This document shows positions 26,783 through 34,894 of a stretch of 64,000 bases of DNA, piece after piece. The DNA is taken from assembly GCF_014076495.1 (NCBI RefSeq), contig NZ_CP043575.1, positions 5,079,001 to 5,143,000 on the forward strand, in the 5' to 3' direction. This stretch comes from Comamonas koreensis (GTDB taxonomy: Bacteria > Pseudomonadota > Gammaproteobacteria > Burkholderiales > Burkholderiaceae_C). Numbering within the stretch: position 1 is the stretch's first letter; the number at the start of each line of letters is the position of its first letter. A model generated the notes under the pieces. The model was not told the origin of the DNA. It saw only the letters and a list, made by a program, of their open reading frames with translations, and did no database searches. A program made the translations under genes and the position numbers.

Positions 26783-27814
26783 TCAGCCTCTCATGCGCTT
26801 GCGGCGCGACAGCAGCAGCGCCAGGAACATCGCACTGCCCAGCACCCCCATCACGGTGCCGATCGGTATCTCGTACGGGGCGATGACCACGCGCCCGATC
26901 AGGTCGCAGGCCAGCGCCATCAAGGCCCCCGCCCAGGCGACCCAGAGCACGGATTTGCGCACGTTGTCGCCCACCACCAGGCGCACCAGATTGGGCACGA
27001 TCAGGCCGACAAAGGGAATGATGCCGACAGTGACGATCACCGACGCGGTGACAACCGCCACCACCAACACGCCCTGGGCCACCAGGCGCTTGTAGTTGAG
27101 CCCAAGGTTGGTGGCGAAGTCCTGCCCCATGCCGGCCACCGTGAAGCGGTCTGCCGCCAGCATCGCCAGCGCCGTGATGCCCAGCGACAGCCAGAGCATC
27201 TCGTAGCGGCCCTGCACAATGGCCGAGAAATCAGCCGTCATCCAGGAGCGCGCCGCCTGCATCAGGTCAAAGCGGTAGGCGATAAAAGTGGTGGCCGATT
27301 CGATCACGCCCGACAGCACGAGGCCCACCAACGGCACGATCAGCGCCGAGCGCAGCCGTATGCGGCTGAGCACCGCCAGGAACAGGGCCGTACCCGCCAG
27401 TGCAAACACCGCCGCCAGACCCATCTTGCCGAACACCGGCATATCGGGCCACCACAGGATGCCGATCAGCATGCCCATACCGGCCGATTCGGCCGTGCCC
27501 ATGGTCGTAGGCTCGACATAGTGGTTGCGCGCCAGCATCTGCATCAGCAGGCCGGCCACCGCCATCGCGCTGCCGGCCAGCAGCAGTGCCAGCGTGCGGG
27601 GCACGCGGCTGGCCACCAGCACCTGGGTGGCCAGGTCATCGTCGTTGTGGGAGAACAGGCGCAGCAAGGTCGTCACCGACACATCGCTGACGCCCACCAG
27701 CAGGCTGACAAAGGCCAGCAAGGCCAGAGCCGCGACGGCGGGCAGTGCAAAGGCCAGCGCACGCAGCGCAGGGCTGCGCCCGCCGCGTGGCGCTTGGTCG
27801 GTCAAGGTCGTCAT
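26783..27814 (-). CDS. Siderophore ABC transporter permease (FecCD family)
   Basis: Second, 343-residue membrane subunit of the importer. It has the family pattern GQDFATNLGLNYKRLVAQG and VGIIPFVGLIVPNLVRL, plus RVPRTLALLLAGSAMAVAGLLMQMLARN near the N-terminus, the BtuC/FecCD membrane core. It resembles YclN/CeuB-type subunits. The ATG at 27814 starts MTTLTDQAPRGG with a short polar leader before the first helix. The binding-protein gene ends 37 bases upstream. Confidence 0.92.
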   Translation of the reverse strand: MTTLTDQAPRGGRSPALRALAFALPAVAALALLAFVSLLVGVSDVSVTTLLRLFSHNDDDLATQVLVASRVPRTLALLLAGSAMAVAGLLMQMLARNHYVEPTTMGTAESAGMGMLIGILWWPDMPVFGKMGLAAVFALAGTALFLAVLSRIRLRSALIVPLVGLVLSGVIESATTFIAYRFDLMQAARSWMTADFSAIVQGRYEMLWLSLGITALAMLAADRFTVAGMGQDFATNLGLNYKRLVAQGVLVVAVVTASVIVTVGIIPFVGLIVPNLVRLVVGDNVRKSVLWVAWAGALMALACDLIGRVVIAPYEIPIGTVMGVLGSAMFLALLLSRRKRMRG

Positions 27815-27851
27815 GCTGTGGCTCGCAACGGGGGCTGGCTCAGCACGCCAA

Positions 27852-28802
27852 TCAGGCCTTGGAGAACGCGTTGATCAGCTGCGTCACATCGTCATGCAAC
27901 GAGCCGGGGCTGGCATTGCCCAGCAGGTACCAGTTGGACGAGTTCAGGTAGACGATCTGCTTTTTCTTGGCCGCCTTGGTGGCGTTGACCAGGGGGTTGT
28001 CCAGCAGCTTGGCGGCCGATGCGCCTTCGCGGCCAATGGCGGCATCGCGGTCCAGCACAAACAGCCAGTCCGGGTTGGTCTTGAGGATGAACTCGAACGA
28101 GATCGCCTGGCCATGGCCAGCCACCTTGATGTCCTTGTTGGCGGCGGGAATGCCATAGACATCGTGCAGCATGCCAAAGCGCGAGCCCGGGCCATAGGCG
28201 CTGAGCTTGCCGCCATTGGTCATCACCATCAGGCCGGCGCCCTTGTTGGCCGTCAGGCCCTTGAGCTTGTCGATATCGGCCTGCATCGCGGCCATCAAGG
28301 TCTGGGCCTGGGCTTCGTTGCCGACCATCTCGCCCAGGATCTTCAAATGCTTGAAAGCGCTGGCCACCGGCTGGGTGTTGTCCACCGTCAGGTCCAAGGT
28401 CGGCGCAATCTTGGCCAGCTCGGCCACCTTGGCGGCCGAGCGGCCACCGGCGACGATCACATCGGGCTTGAGGCCCTTGACCACCTCGTAGTTGGGCTCG
28501 AACAGGCTGCCGATGCGGGTGTAGTCCTTGCTGGCGTATTGCTCCAGCACCGGCGGGAACTTCACGACTTCGGGTACGCCCTTGACCTCGGCGCCCAGTG
28601 CGCGCAGGCAGTCGAGCGCGGCCAGGTCAAACACCAGGATGGTCTTGGGCTTGACCGGGATCTGCACCGGGCCGCCCGCTTGCTGCACCGTCAGGGTCTG
28701 CTGCGCCAGTGCGGCGCCTGCCGCCCAGGGCAGGGTCACCAAGGCACCCAGTTGCAGCAGCGACTGGCGGCGGTTGACGGTAGAGCGAGCGGAGCGCGAC
28801 AT
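27852..28802 (-). CDS. Periplasmic siderophore-binding protein
   Basis: Solute-binding subunit, 316 residues, of the iron importer; similar in layout to YclQ/CeuE/FatB, which bind ferric catecholate or petrobactin-like siderophores. The signal peptide contains NRRQSLLQLG, so Tat export is possible. The mature part has PKTILVFDLAALDCLRALG, EPNYEVVKGLKPDVIVAGGR and LNSSNWYLLGNASPG, typical of this cluster. The ATG chosen has AAAGGAT as ribosome site. A Fur-box-like sequence lies about 170 bases upstream, so the whole operon is probably iron-repressed. The exact siderophore cannot be told. Confidence 0.92.
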   Translation of the reverse strand: MSRSARSTVNRRQSLLQLGALVTLPWAAGAALAQQTLTVQQAGGPVQIPVKPKTILVFDLAALDCLRALGAEVKGVPEVVKFPPVLEQYASKDYTRIGSLFEPNYEVVKGLKPDVIVAGGRSAAKVAELAKIAPTLDLTVDNTQPVASAFKHLKILGEMVGNEAQAQTLMAAMQADIDKLKGLTANKGAGLMVMTNGGKLSAYGPGSRFGMLHDVYGIPAANKDIKVAGHGQAISFEFILKTNPDWLFVLDRDAAIGREGASAAKLLDNPLVNATKAAKKKQIVYLNSSNWYLLGNASPGSLHDDVTQLINAFSKA

Positions 28803-28972
28803 GGAACATCCTTTGGTTGGAAAGCCGGCAGCCCCTGCATGCACCCGACCCAAGACCGTATCGCTACTGTTTTTCTTGCGCCCGCACGCTGAGCCCCAGC
28901 GGTTGATGGAATGGAGATATCGCCTGATGCCTGCCAAGCTGCTGCGCCCGGAGGCTTTACACAACTGACACA

Positions 28973-28993
28973 TTTGCGAATCGTTCTCATTTG
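28973..28993 (-). promoter_or_regulatory. Putative Fur box controlling the siderophore importer
   Basis: On the minus strand TGAGAACGATTCGCA (28990-28976) matches the 7-1-7 Fur consensus TGATAATNATTATCA at 11 of 14 defined positions. It lies between the binding-protein gene and the divergent DMT exporter gene, in a 416-base stretch (28803-29218) in which I recognise nothing else. It is best placed to repress the importer operon when iron is plentiful. Confidence 0.7.
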
Positions 28994-29218
28994 AATGGTA
29001 ACACGCTGTTTTGTTCCCCTCGGTTCAAGGCGGGTACAAACCCGCAGAACGATCCAGCAGCCGCCGGACTGTCCCTGATCGGACAGTGGGGCGCAAAAAC
29101 TGCAGCCACAGCGCCACGCCGGGGCCCCCAGCGGACATCCGCTTTCTACAATGGAGCCACACCAAGCCAGCCCTTCGACTCCGCAGGAGACCGGCCGCCG
29201 CATGGTGCCCCTGCCCGC

Positions 29219-30217
29219 GTGACTCCCCCGACAGCCCCTGCCACTGCCTCTGCCCCACCCGGCAAAGGCCTGATAAGCCCCCATGCCCTTGCCGCGGACA
29301 GCGCCGCCCGCCTGCCCGAAACAACCCACACCCCGCCCCCGCGCCGCCCTGGTGAAGGCTCGGCTTTGACCGGCATCGTGCTCACGGTGCTGGCCTGCGC
29401 CTGTTTCTGCCTGCTCGATACCGGCTCCAAATACGCGGGCGCGCTGCTGCCGCTGTTGATGGCGCTGTGGCTGCGCTACATGCTGCAATCGGTGTTCACC
29501 GTCGGCTGGGGCGTCTACCAGTATGGCCGCAGCGTATTCCACACCACGCACCCGCGCTTTCAGATTGCGCGCGCTGCGCTGTTTTGCAGCAGCAATGCCT
29601 GCGCAATGATGAGCCTGCGCTACCTGCCGCTGGCTGAGTTCACGGCCGTCGTCGCGATGACGCCGCTGGCGATGACGCTGGTGGCAGCGCTCTGGCTCAA
29701 GCAGCCCGTCAGCCCGCTGCGCTGGGTGCTGGTGGCCATGGGCTTTCTGGGCACGGTGGTCATCATCCGCCCGGGCAGCGCCAATTTCAGCGGCGGCGCA
29801 CTCATCTGGCCGGCGCTGCAGCTGGCAGCCAACACCGCCTACCAGATCGTCAGCAGCCAGATGGCCGGCAGAGAGCGCCCCGTCACCACCCAGATCTACA
29901 CCAGCTTGCTGGCGCTGGTGCTGACCAGCGCCAGCCTGCCCTGGTTCTGGCAGATGCCGACCACCACCGCCCTGTGGCTGGCGGCGCTGGCCATGGGTGT
30001 GGGCAGTACCATTGGCCACCTGATGCTGCTCAAGGCCTATGAGCATGCCAAGCCGGCCACGATATCGCCCTTTCTCTACAGCCAGATCCCCTTTGCCGTG
30101 TTCTCGGGTTGGCTGCTGTACGGCCATATCCCCGACCACTGGGCGGTGCTGGGCATGGTCGCGATTGCGCTGGGCGGCGCGCTCAGCGCCTGGCTGTCGG
30201 TGCGCGAATCACGTTAA
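29219..30217 (+). CDS. DMT-superfamily (EamA) transporter
   Basis: Inner-membrane transporter with ten predicted helices in two EamA repeats; LRYLPLAEFTAVVAMTPLAMTLVAAL and LGTVVIIRPG close the first, LLKAYEHAKPATISPF with YSQIPFAVFSGWLLYGHIP the second, as in RhaT/YdcZ-like drug or metabolite exporters. The substrate is unknown. The start is unclear because no in-frame ATG precedes the first helix. GTG 29219 is listed, giving a Pro/Ala-rich N-terminal tail; TTG 29366 has a much better ribosome site (GGTGAAGG) and would begin directly at the first membrane segment. Confidence 0.82.
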   Translation: MTPPTAPATASAPPGKGLISPHALAADSAARLPETTHTPPPRRPGEGSALTGIVLTVLACACFCLLDTGSKYAGALLPLLMALWLRYMLQSVFTVGWGVYQYGRSVFHTTHPRFQIARAALFCSSNACAMMSLRYLPLAEFTAVVAMTPLAMTLVAALWLKQPVSPLRWVLVAMGFLGTVVIIRPGSANFSGGALIWPALQLAANTAYQIVSSQMAGRERPVTTQIYTSLLALVLTSASLPWFWQMPTTTALWLAALAMGVGSTIGHLMLLKAYEHAKPATISPFLYSQIPFAVFSGWLLYGHIPDHWAVLGMVAIALGGALSAWLSVRESR

Positions 30218-30239
30218 TGCCCGCAGCCACATAGAGACG

Positions 30240-30273
30240 AAAAAAAGCGCCACCGAAACCTGTTCGGTGGCGC
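30240..30273 (-). terminator. Intrinsic terminator of the gamma-glutamyltransferase-like gene
   Basis: GCGCCACCGAA (30247-30257) and TTCGGTGGCGC (30263-30273) form a perfect 11-bp stem with a five-base loop. On the minus strand it is followed by seven Ts (30246-30240). It lies 27 bases past the stop of the minus-strand gene and 23 bases past the convergent DMT stop. Confidence 0.88.
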
Positions 30274-30300
30274 CCTGGGTGTGTTGGTTCCGCTTGCGCG

Positions 30301-31902
30301 TCAGTAGGCGACCGCCTGGCCGTCCTTGCGCGGATCGGAGCCGGCCGCATAGTGCCCGCCTTCACGCACAATCAGCTGCGCACCGCCAAAGGCGAACACG
30401 CCATGGCCTTCTTCGATGGTCACCTCATGGCCCAGCGCACGCAGCGCGGCAATCACCTGTGGGTCAAAGCCCAGCTCGACGGAGACCTGGTTGCCACCGG
30501 TCACGCGCCAGCGCGGTGCGTCTGCAGCGGCTTGCGGGTTCTGGCCATAGCGCAGCACGCGCACGGCCATCTGCACATGGCCCTGGCTTTGCATCGGGCC
30601 GCCCATCACGCCAAAGGCCATCTGCGGCGAGCCATCGGCATGCATCGCAAAGGCGGGGATGATGGTGTGCGAGGGGCGCTTGCCCGGCGCCACCTGGTTG
30701 GCGTGCCCCGCCTCGGTGGTAAAGCCCGCCCCCCGGTTTTGCAGGCTGATGCCGGTGCCCGGCACGACCACACCCGAGCCAAAACCCATGTAGTTGGACT
30801 GGATGAAGGACACCATCATGCCGCTCTCGTCGCAGGCCGTCAGGTAGACGGTGCCGCCCGGCTTGGGCGCGCCATAGCGGGCAACGCTGGCCTTGCTGCG
30901 GTCGATCAGCTGGGCGCGTTCGGCCAGGTAGGCCGGGTTCAGCAGGTCTTGCTGGGGGTGGACGCGCATATGGTCGATATCGGCGTTGTACTGGGCCAGG
31001 TCGGCCAGCGCCAGCTTCATTGCCTCGATCTGCAGGTGCACGGTCTCGGCGCTGTCCAGCGGCTGGTCGCCAATGCCAATGGCATCGAGCAGGCCCAGCG
31101 CAATCAGCGCGGCAATGCCCTGGCCATTGGGCGGGATCTCATGCACCACCGAGTCGCCAAAGGGCTGGGCCACCGTGCCCACCCAGTCGCAGCGGTGGGC
31201 GGCCAGGTCCTCGGCTGTCATCACGCCGCCGTTGGCCTGGCTGTGGGCCGCCATCTTTTGCGCCAGCGCACCCCGGTAAAAGGATTCGCCCAGGGTCTCG
31301 GCAATCTCTTCCAGGGTGCGGGCATGCGCCTCGCTCTGGAACCAGTTGCCCGCCTGCGGTGCCTGGCCGCCCGGCGCAAAGCATTCCTTGAAACCGGGCT
31401 GGTCGCCCAGCTTGGCCAGGCCCAGCGCCCAGAGCTTGGCAATCGTCGGCGACACCGCAAAGCCATGGCGCGCATAGTCGATCGCCGGTTGCGCCACTTG
31501 CGCAAAAGGCAGCTTGCCAAAGCGTCTGGACAGCTCCACCCAGCCCGAGACCGCACCGGGCACGGTGACCGCATTCCAGCCTTTTTCAGGGATACCGCCG
31601 AGCTTGTCAAAGTACTCCGGCGTCCAGCCCGCTGGCGCGCGGCCCGATGCGTTCAGGCCATGCAGCTCCTGGCCGTCCCAGACAATCGCGAAGGCATCGC
31701 TGCCAATGCCGCAACCCGTGGGCTCCACCACCGTCAAGGTCATCGCCGCGGCCAGCGCCGCATCCACCGCATTGCCGCCCGCTTGCAGCATGCGCAGGCC
31801 CGCTTGCGCGGCCAGCGGTTGCGAGGTGCTCACCACATTGCGGCCCAGGATGGGCGAGCGCTGCGAGGCATAGGGCTGGGCCCAGTCTTTCACGGTGGTC
31901 AT
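30301..31902 (-). CDS. Gamma-glutamyltransferase-family protein
   Basis: A 533-residue Ntn-hydrolase of the GGT family, expected to self-cleave into two subunits. NAVDAALAAAMTLTVVEPTGCGIGSD is the typical N-terminal block; the likely nucleophile is the Thr of GGTVYLTACDESG (about residue 350), followed by YMGFGSGVVVPGTGISLQNRG and GKRPSHTIIPAF. No signal peptide is seen, unlike periplasmic Ggt, so it may act in the cytoplasm on gamma-glutamyl or acyl amides (YwrD-like subgroup). It is 74 bases downstream of a Bug-type binding-protein gene and probably in the same transcript under the divergent LysR regulator. Confidence 0.88.
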   Translation of the reverse strand: MTTVKDWAQPYASQRSPILGRNVVSTSQPLAAQAGLRMLQAGGNAVDAALAAAMTLTVVEPTGCGIGSDAFAIVWDGQELHGLNASGRAPAGWTPEYFDKLGGIPEKGWNAVTVPGAVSGWVELSRRFGKLPFAQVAQPAIDYARHGFAVSPTIAKLWALGLAKLGDQPGFKECFAPGGQAPQAGNWFQSEAHARTLEEIAETLGESFYRGALAQKMAAHSQANGGVMTAEDLAAHRCDWVGTVAQPFGDSVVHEIPPNGQGIAALIALGLLDAIGIGDQPLDSAETVHLQIEAMKLALADLAQYNADIDHMRVHPQQDLLNPAYLAERAQLIDRSKASVARYGAPKPGGTVYLTACDESGMMVSFIQSNYMGFGSGVVVPGTGISLQNRGAGFTTEAGHANQVAPGKRPSHTIIPAFAMHADGSPQMAFGVMGGPMQSQGHVQMAVRVLRYGQNPQAAADAPRWRVTGGNQVSVELGFDPQVIAALRALGHEVTIEEGHGVFAFGGAQLIVREGGHYAAGSDPRKDGQAVAY

Positions 31903-31976
31903 GTCTTGTCTTTCTGAATGCAAACGAGATGGCAGCCGGGGCAGCAACCGCCGCCCCGGTCTTGAGGTGGCAAGGC

Positions 31977-32996
31977 TTATTCGAGCGTGATGTGGTTGTC
32001 CTGGATCACCTTGGCCCAGCGGGCGCTGTCGGCCTTGACCAGATCCGCAAACTGCGCAGGCGTACCAGGCTTGGCCACATCGGCGCCCAGCTTGGCCAGG
32101 CTGGCCACCACCTCGGGATTTTGCATGGCCTTGTTGAAGGCGGCATTGATCTTGGCGGTCAGCTCGGGCTTGAGGCCTGCCGGCGCATAGACGCCAAACC
32201 AGGTCACCGACGAATAGCCGGGCAGGCCCGATTCGGCCACCGTGGGCAGCTGGGGCGCGAGCTGGGTGCGCTCGGCGCTGGTCACCGCCAGCGCACGCAG
32301 GCGGCCGCTGGCCACATGGGGCATGCCGGTGGGGATGGAGTCAAACAGCAGATGCACCTGGCCGGTGGCCAGATCGCTGATCGACTGGGCCGTGCCCTTG
32401 TAGGGCACATGGGTCAGGGTGATGCCCGCCTGGGCTGCAAAGGCAGCGGTGTTCAGGTGCACGATGGTGCCATTGCCGCTGGTGGCGTAGTTCAGCTTGC
32501 CGGGGTTGGCCTTGGCATAGCTGATCAGCTCCTGCACGGTCTTGACCGGCAGCGAGTTGGTCACCAGCAGCACGCTGGCGGCATCGGCCACATGGGCAAT
32601 CGGGGTGAAGTCCTTGTCCGCGCGGTAGGCCAGCTTGGGCATCAGATGCGGCGAGATCGCATGGGTGCTGCTGGTGGTGAACAGCAGGGTGTAGCCGTCG
32701 GCGCTGGCCTTGGCGGCCTCGGCGGTGCCGATGGTGCCGCCCGCGCCGGGGCGGTTGTCGATCACCAGCGACTGGCCCAGCTCCTGCGACACCTTTTGCG
32801 CCACCACGCGGGCCACCAGATCGGTCGCGCCGCTGGGCGGAAAGGGCACGATGACGCGGATCGCGCGCTCAGGCCATGGGCCGCCTTGGGCTGCGGCAAA
32901 CGGGGACAGCACAGCCAGCGCCGCGCCAGCCACCAGGCCGGCGAGCATCGGCCGGCGGCCAGGCATGCGAGAGAAAAGAGAATTGGTAGTTGGCAT
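31977..32996 (-). CDS. Bug-family (TctC-like) periplasmic solute-binding protein
   Basis: A 339-residue secreted binding protein of the Bug/TctC family, greatly expanded in Bordetella and Comamonadaceae and binding carboxylates, amino acids or aromatic acids. After a signal peptide ending about SPFAAAQ come WPERAIRVIVPFPPSGATDLVARVV, DNRPGAGGTIGTAEAAKA and VPYKGTAQSISDLATGQV, all family hallmarks. No tctAB membrane genes adjoin, which is common for orphan Bug proteins. The ATG of MPTTNSLFSRM is chosen; no good ribosome site is seen, and an ATG eight codons upstream is possible. Confidence 0.92.
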   Translation of the reverse strand: MPTTNSLFSRMPGRRPMLAGLVAGAALAVLSPFAAAQGGPWPERAIRVIVPFPPSGATDLVARVVAQKVSQELGQSLVIDNRPGAGGTIGTAEAAKASADGYTLLFTTSSTHAISPHLMPKLAYRADKDFTPIAHVADAASVLLVTNSLPVKTVQELISYAKANPGKLNYATSGNGTIVHLNTAAFAAQAGITLTHVPYKGTAQSISDLATGQVHLLFDSIPTGMPHVASGRLRALAVTSAERTQLAPQLPTVAESGLPGYSSVTWFGVYAPAGLKPELTAKINAAFNKAMQNPEVVASLAKLGADVAKPGTPAQFADLVKADSARWAKVIQDNHITLE

Positions 32997-33179
32997 GGTG
33001 GTGAGCGAGTTGCATAACATCTGCGAAGCACTCTGCGCTTGTGGCGCGGGCCAGAACAACCGGTTCTTATGCGCCCATGGGGGGTGTGCCATGCGCGCTG
33101 GGGCAAAGGCGCCTGCGTGAAGCATTGCATATTAAAAGCCTGTGACAACAGACACCACCACCGATTTGGCAAGGTAGGT

Positions 33180-33194
33180 TTGCCTATACGGCAA
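33180..33194. promoter_or_regulatory. Putative LysR-type operator (T-N11-A)
   Basis: TTGCC-TATAC-GGCAA is a perfect five-base inverted repeat around five bases, fitting the T-N11-A LysR box. It lies 40 bases before the LysR gene and 184 bases before the divergent Bug-protein gene, the expected place for a site serving autoregulation and control of the divergent operon. Confidence 0.6.
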
Positions 33195-33233
33195 TGGGTT
33201 TATGCTTAGACCATTCTTTTGCGCAATACCACC

Positions 33234-34157
33234 ATGCCCCACCGCCCACCCACGCATCTGCAAGACACTGCCCTTCGCTACTTCCATGAGGTGGTGCAGT
33301 GCGGCTCGGTCAGCGCCGCATCGCTGCGTCTGCATGTGGCCAGCTCGGCCGTCAGCCGCCAGATCAGCGGGCTGGAGGCCCAGCTGGGCACGGCGCTGTT
33401 CGAGCGCCATGCGCGCGGCATGCAGCCCACGGCGGCCGGTCAGATCCTGGCCGAGCTCGCGCGCCGCATCAGCCTCGATGCCGAGCAGGCCATCGATGCC
33501 ATCCATGCGCTTGACAGCCTGCGCGCCGGTCTGGTGCGCATCGCCACCTCGGATGCCTTTGCCAATGAGCTGCTGCCCCAGGCTTGCGTGGCCTTTCAGC
33601 GCCGTCACCCAGGCCTGCGCTTTGAGGTGAGCATGGTGCCGACCTTGCAGGTCTCGGCCAAGCTGCTGGCCGGCGAGGCCGATATTGGTCTGCGTTTCAG
33701 CATCTCGCCGCTCAAAAACATTGCCGTGGTGCACCGCCAAAGCGCGCCGGTGCTGGCCGTGTTGCCGCCCGGGCATGTGCTGGCGCGCCAGGCATCGCTC
33801 ACCTTGGCCGAGCTGGCCCGGCATCCGCTGGCCTTGCCGCCGGCCGAGACGGCCATTCGCCAGATGATCGACCTGGCCTGCAGCCGCCAGGGCCTGCAGC
33901 TGGACCCGGTGCTGACCACCAACCACGCCAAGACCTTGCTCAATTTCGCGCTGCATGGCGGGGGCGTCACCGTCTCCAGCGAGGTGGGAGTGCGCCATAT
34001 GCTGGCAGCGGGCAGCCTGGTCGCCCGCCCCTTGAGCGATGCCGGCCTGGACCTGCGCGATATCGAGGTGCAAACCTTGGCGGGCCGCCAGCTGCCCGCC
34101 GCCGCCCAGGCCTTTTTGGGGCTCTTGGTGCAAGAGCTGCAGGCCGTGCCGAGCTAA
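33234..34157 (+). CDS. LysR-family transcriptional regulator
   Basis: A 307-residue LysR regulator: the N-terminal winged helix-turn-helix includes LRYFHEVVQCGSVSAASLRLHVASSAVSRQI (about residues 15-45), followed by GLEAQLGTALFERHARGMQPT and an effector-binding domain with RIATSDAFANELLPQACVAF. It is transcribed away from the Bug/GGT-like pair, so it most likely controls those genes in response to their substrate, which is unknown. The ATG at 33234 is chosen over a TTG five codons upstream. Confidence 0.9.
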   Translation: MPHRPPTHLQDTALRYFHEVVQCGSVSAASLRLHVASSAVSRQISGLEAQLGTALFERHARGMQPTAAGQILAELARRISLDAEQAIDAIHALDSLRAGLVRIATSDAFANELLPQACVAFQRRHPGLRFEVSMVPTLQVSAKLLAGEADIGLRFSISPLKNIAVVHRQSAPVLAVLPPGHVLARQASLTLAELARHPLALPPAETAIRQMIDLACSRQGLQLDPVLTTNHAKTLLNFALHGGGVTVSSEVGVRHMLAAGSLVARPLSDAGLDLRDIEVQTLAGRQLPAAAQAFLGLLVQELQAVPS

Positions 34158-34166
34158 GCCATGTGT

Positions 34167-34859
34167 CTATAGACCCAGCTGCTTGCGAAACGCCTGCGCC
34201 TGGCTGAAGTGCCCATTGCCGATAAACGGCACCGGCGGGCGCAGCGCTGACAAGGGCGAGGGGTGGTTGCTGGTCAGCACCAGATGGCCCCGGTCCTGCG
34301 GAATCAGCACGCGCTTGCTTTGTGCATGGCTGCCCCAGAGCATGAAGACCACCGGCTTGTCGCCCTCGGCCACCTGGCGGATCAGCGCATCGGTGAGCAG
34401 CTCCCAGCCCTTGCCACTATGGCTGGCTGCCTGGCCCTCTTCCACCGTCAAACAGGTGTTGAGCAGCAGCACGCCATGGGTGGCCCATTTGACCAGGCTG
34501 CCACCGGGATCGGGGAAAGGCGGGAACGGCACGCCCAGGTCGCGCTGCATTTCCTTGAAGATGTTCTGCAGCGATGGCGGCAGGCGCACGCCGGGGGCCA
34601 CGGAAAAAGCCAGACCCTCGGCCTGGCCGCGCCCGTGGTAGGGGTCCTGCCCCAGGATCACAACGCGCACGCTCTCGGGCGGGGTCAGGCGCAAGGCGCG
34701 CAGTGGCTCGGGCGGGAAGACCACCGCCCCGTCGTCCAGGCGCTGCTGCAGGTACTGCGACAGCTGCTGGCCTTTGGGGCTTGCAAAGAATTGGTCCACC
34801 GTGGCTTGCCAGCCGGCAGCCACCTGGTGGTCATGGAGCGCTTCAGATGTCAGTTGCAT
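34167..34859 (-). CDS. ung: Uracil-DNA glycosylase
   Basis: Excises uracil from DNA to start base-excision repair. The 230-residue protein has the water-activating loop GQDPYHG (Asp at about residue 72, His at about 75), LLLNTCLTVEEG, VVFMLWGSHAQ, and the Leu-intercalation loop NHPSPLSA with its His, all diagnostic of family-1 UDG. The ATG of MQLTSEALHD is chosen because the longer open frame runs into the neighbouring esterase gene. It is convergent with the LysR gene, with nine bases between stops. Confidence 0.97.
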   Translation of the reverse strand: MQLTSEALHDHQVAAGWQATVDQFFASPKGQQLSQYLQQRLDDGAVVFPPEPLRALRLTPPESVRVVILGQDPYHGRGQAEGLAFSVAPGVRLPPSLQNIFKEMQRDLGVPFPPFPDPGGSLVKWATHGVLLLNTCLTVEEGQAASHSGKGWELLTDALIRQVAEGDKPVVFMLWGSHAQSKRVLIPQDRGHLVLTSNHPSPLSALRPPVPFIGNGHFSQAQAFRKQLGL

Positions 34860-34894
34860 GCCCGCATTGTGCACGCTGCGCGGGCGCCTCTGCA

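Noticed and set aside
28803..28972. A riboswitch in the leader of the siderophore importer
   Set aside because: I looked for cobalamin-like or other conserved cores and found none; the Fur box explains the expected regulation.
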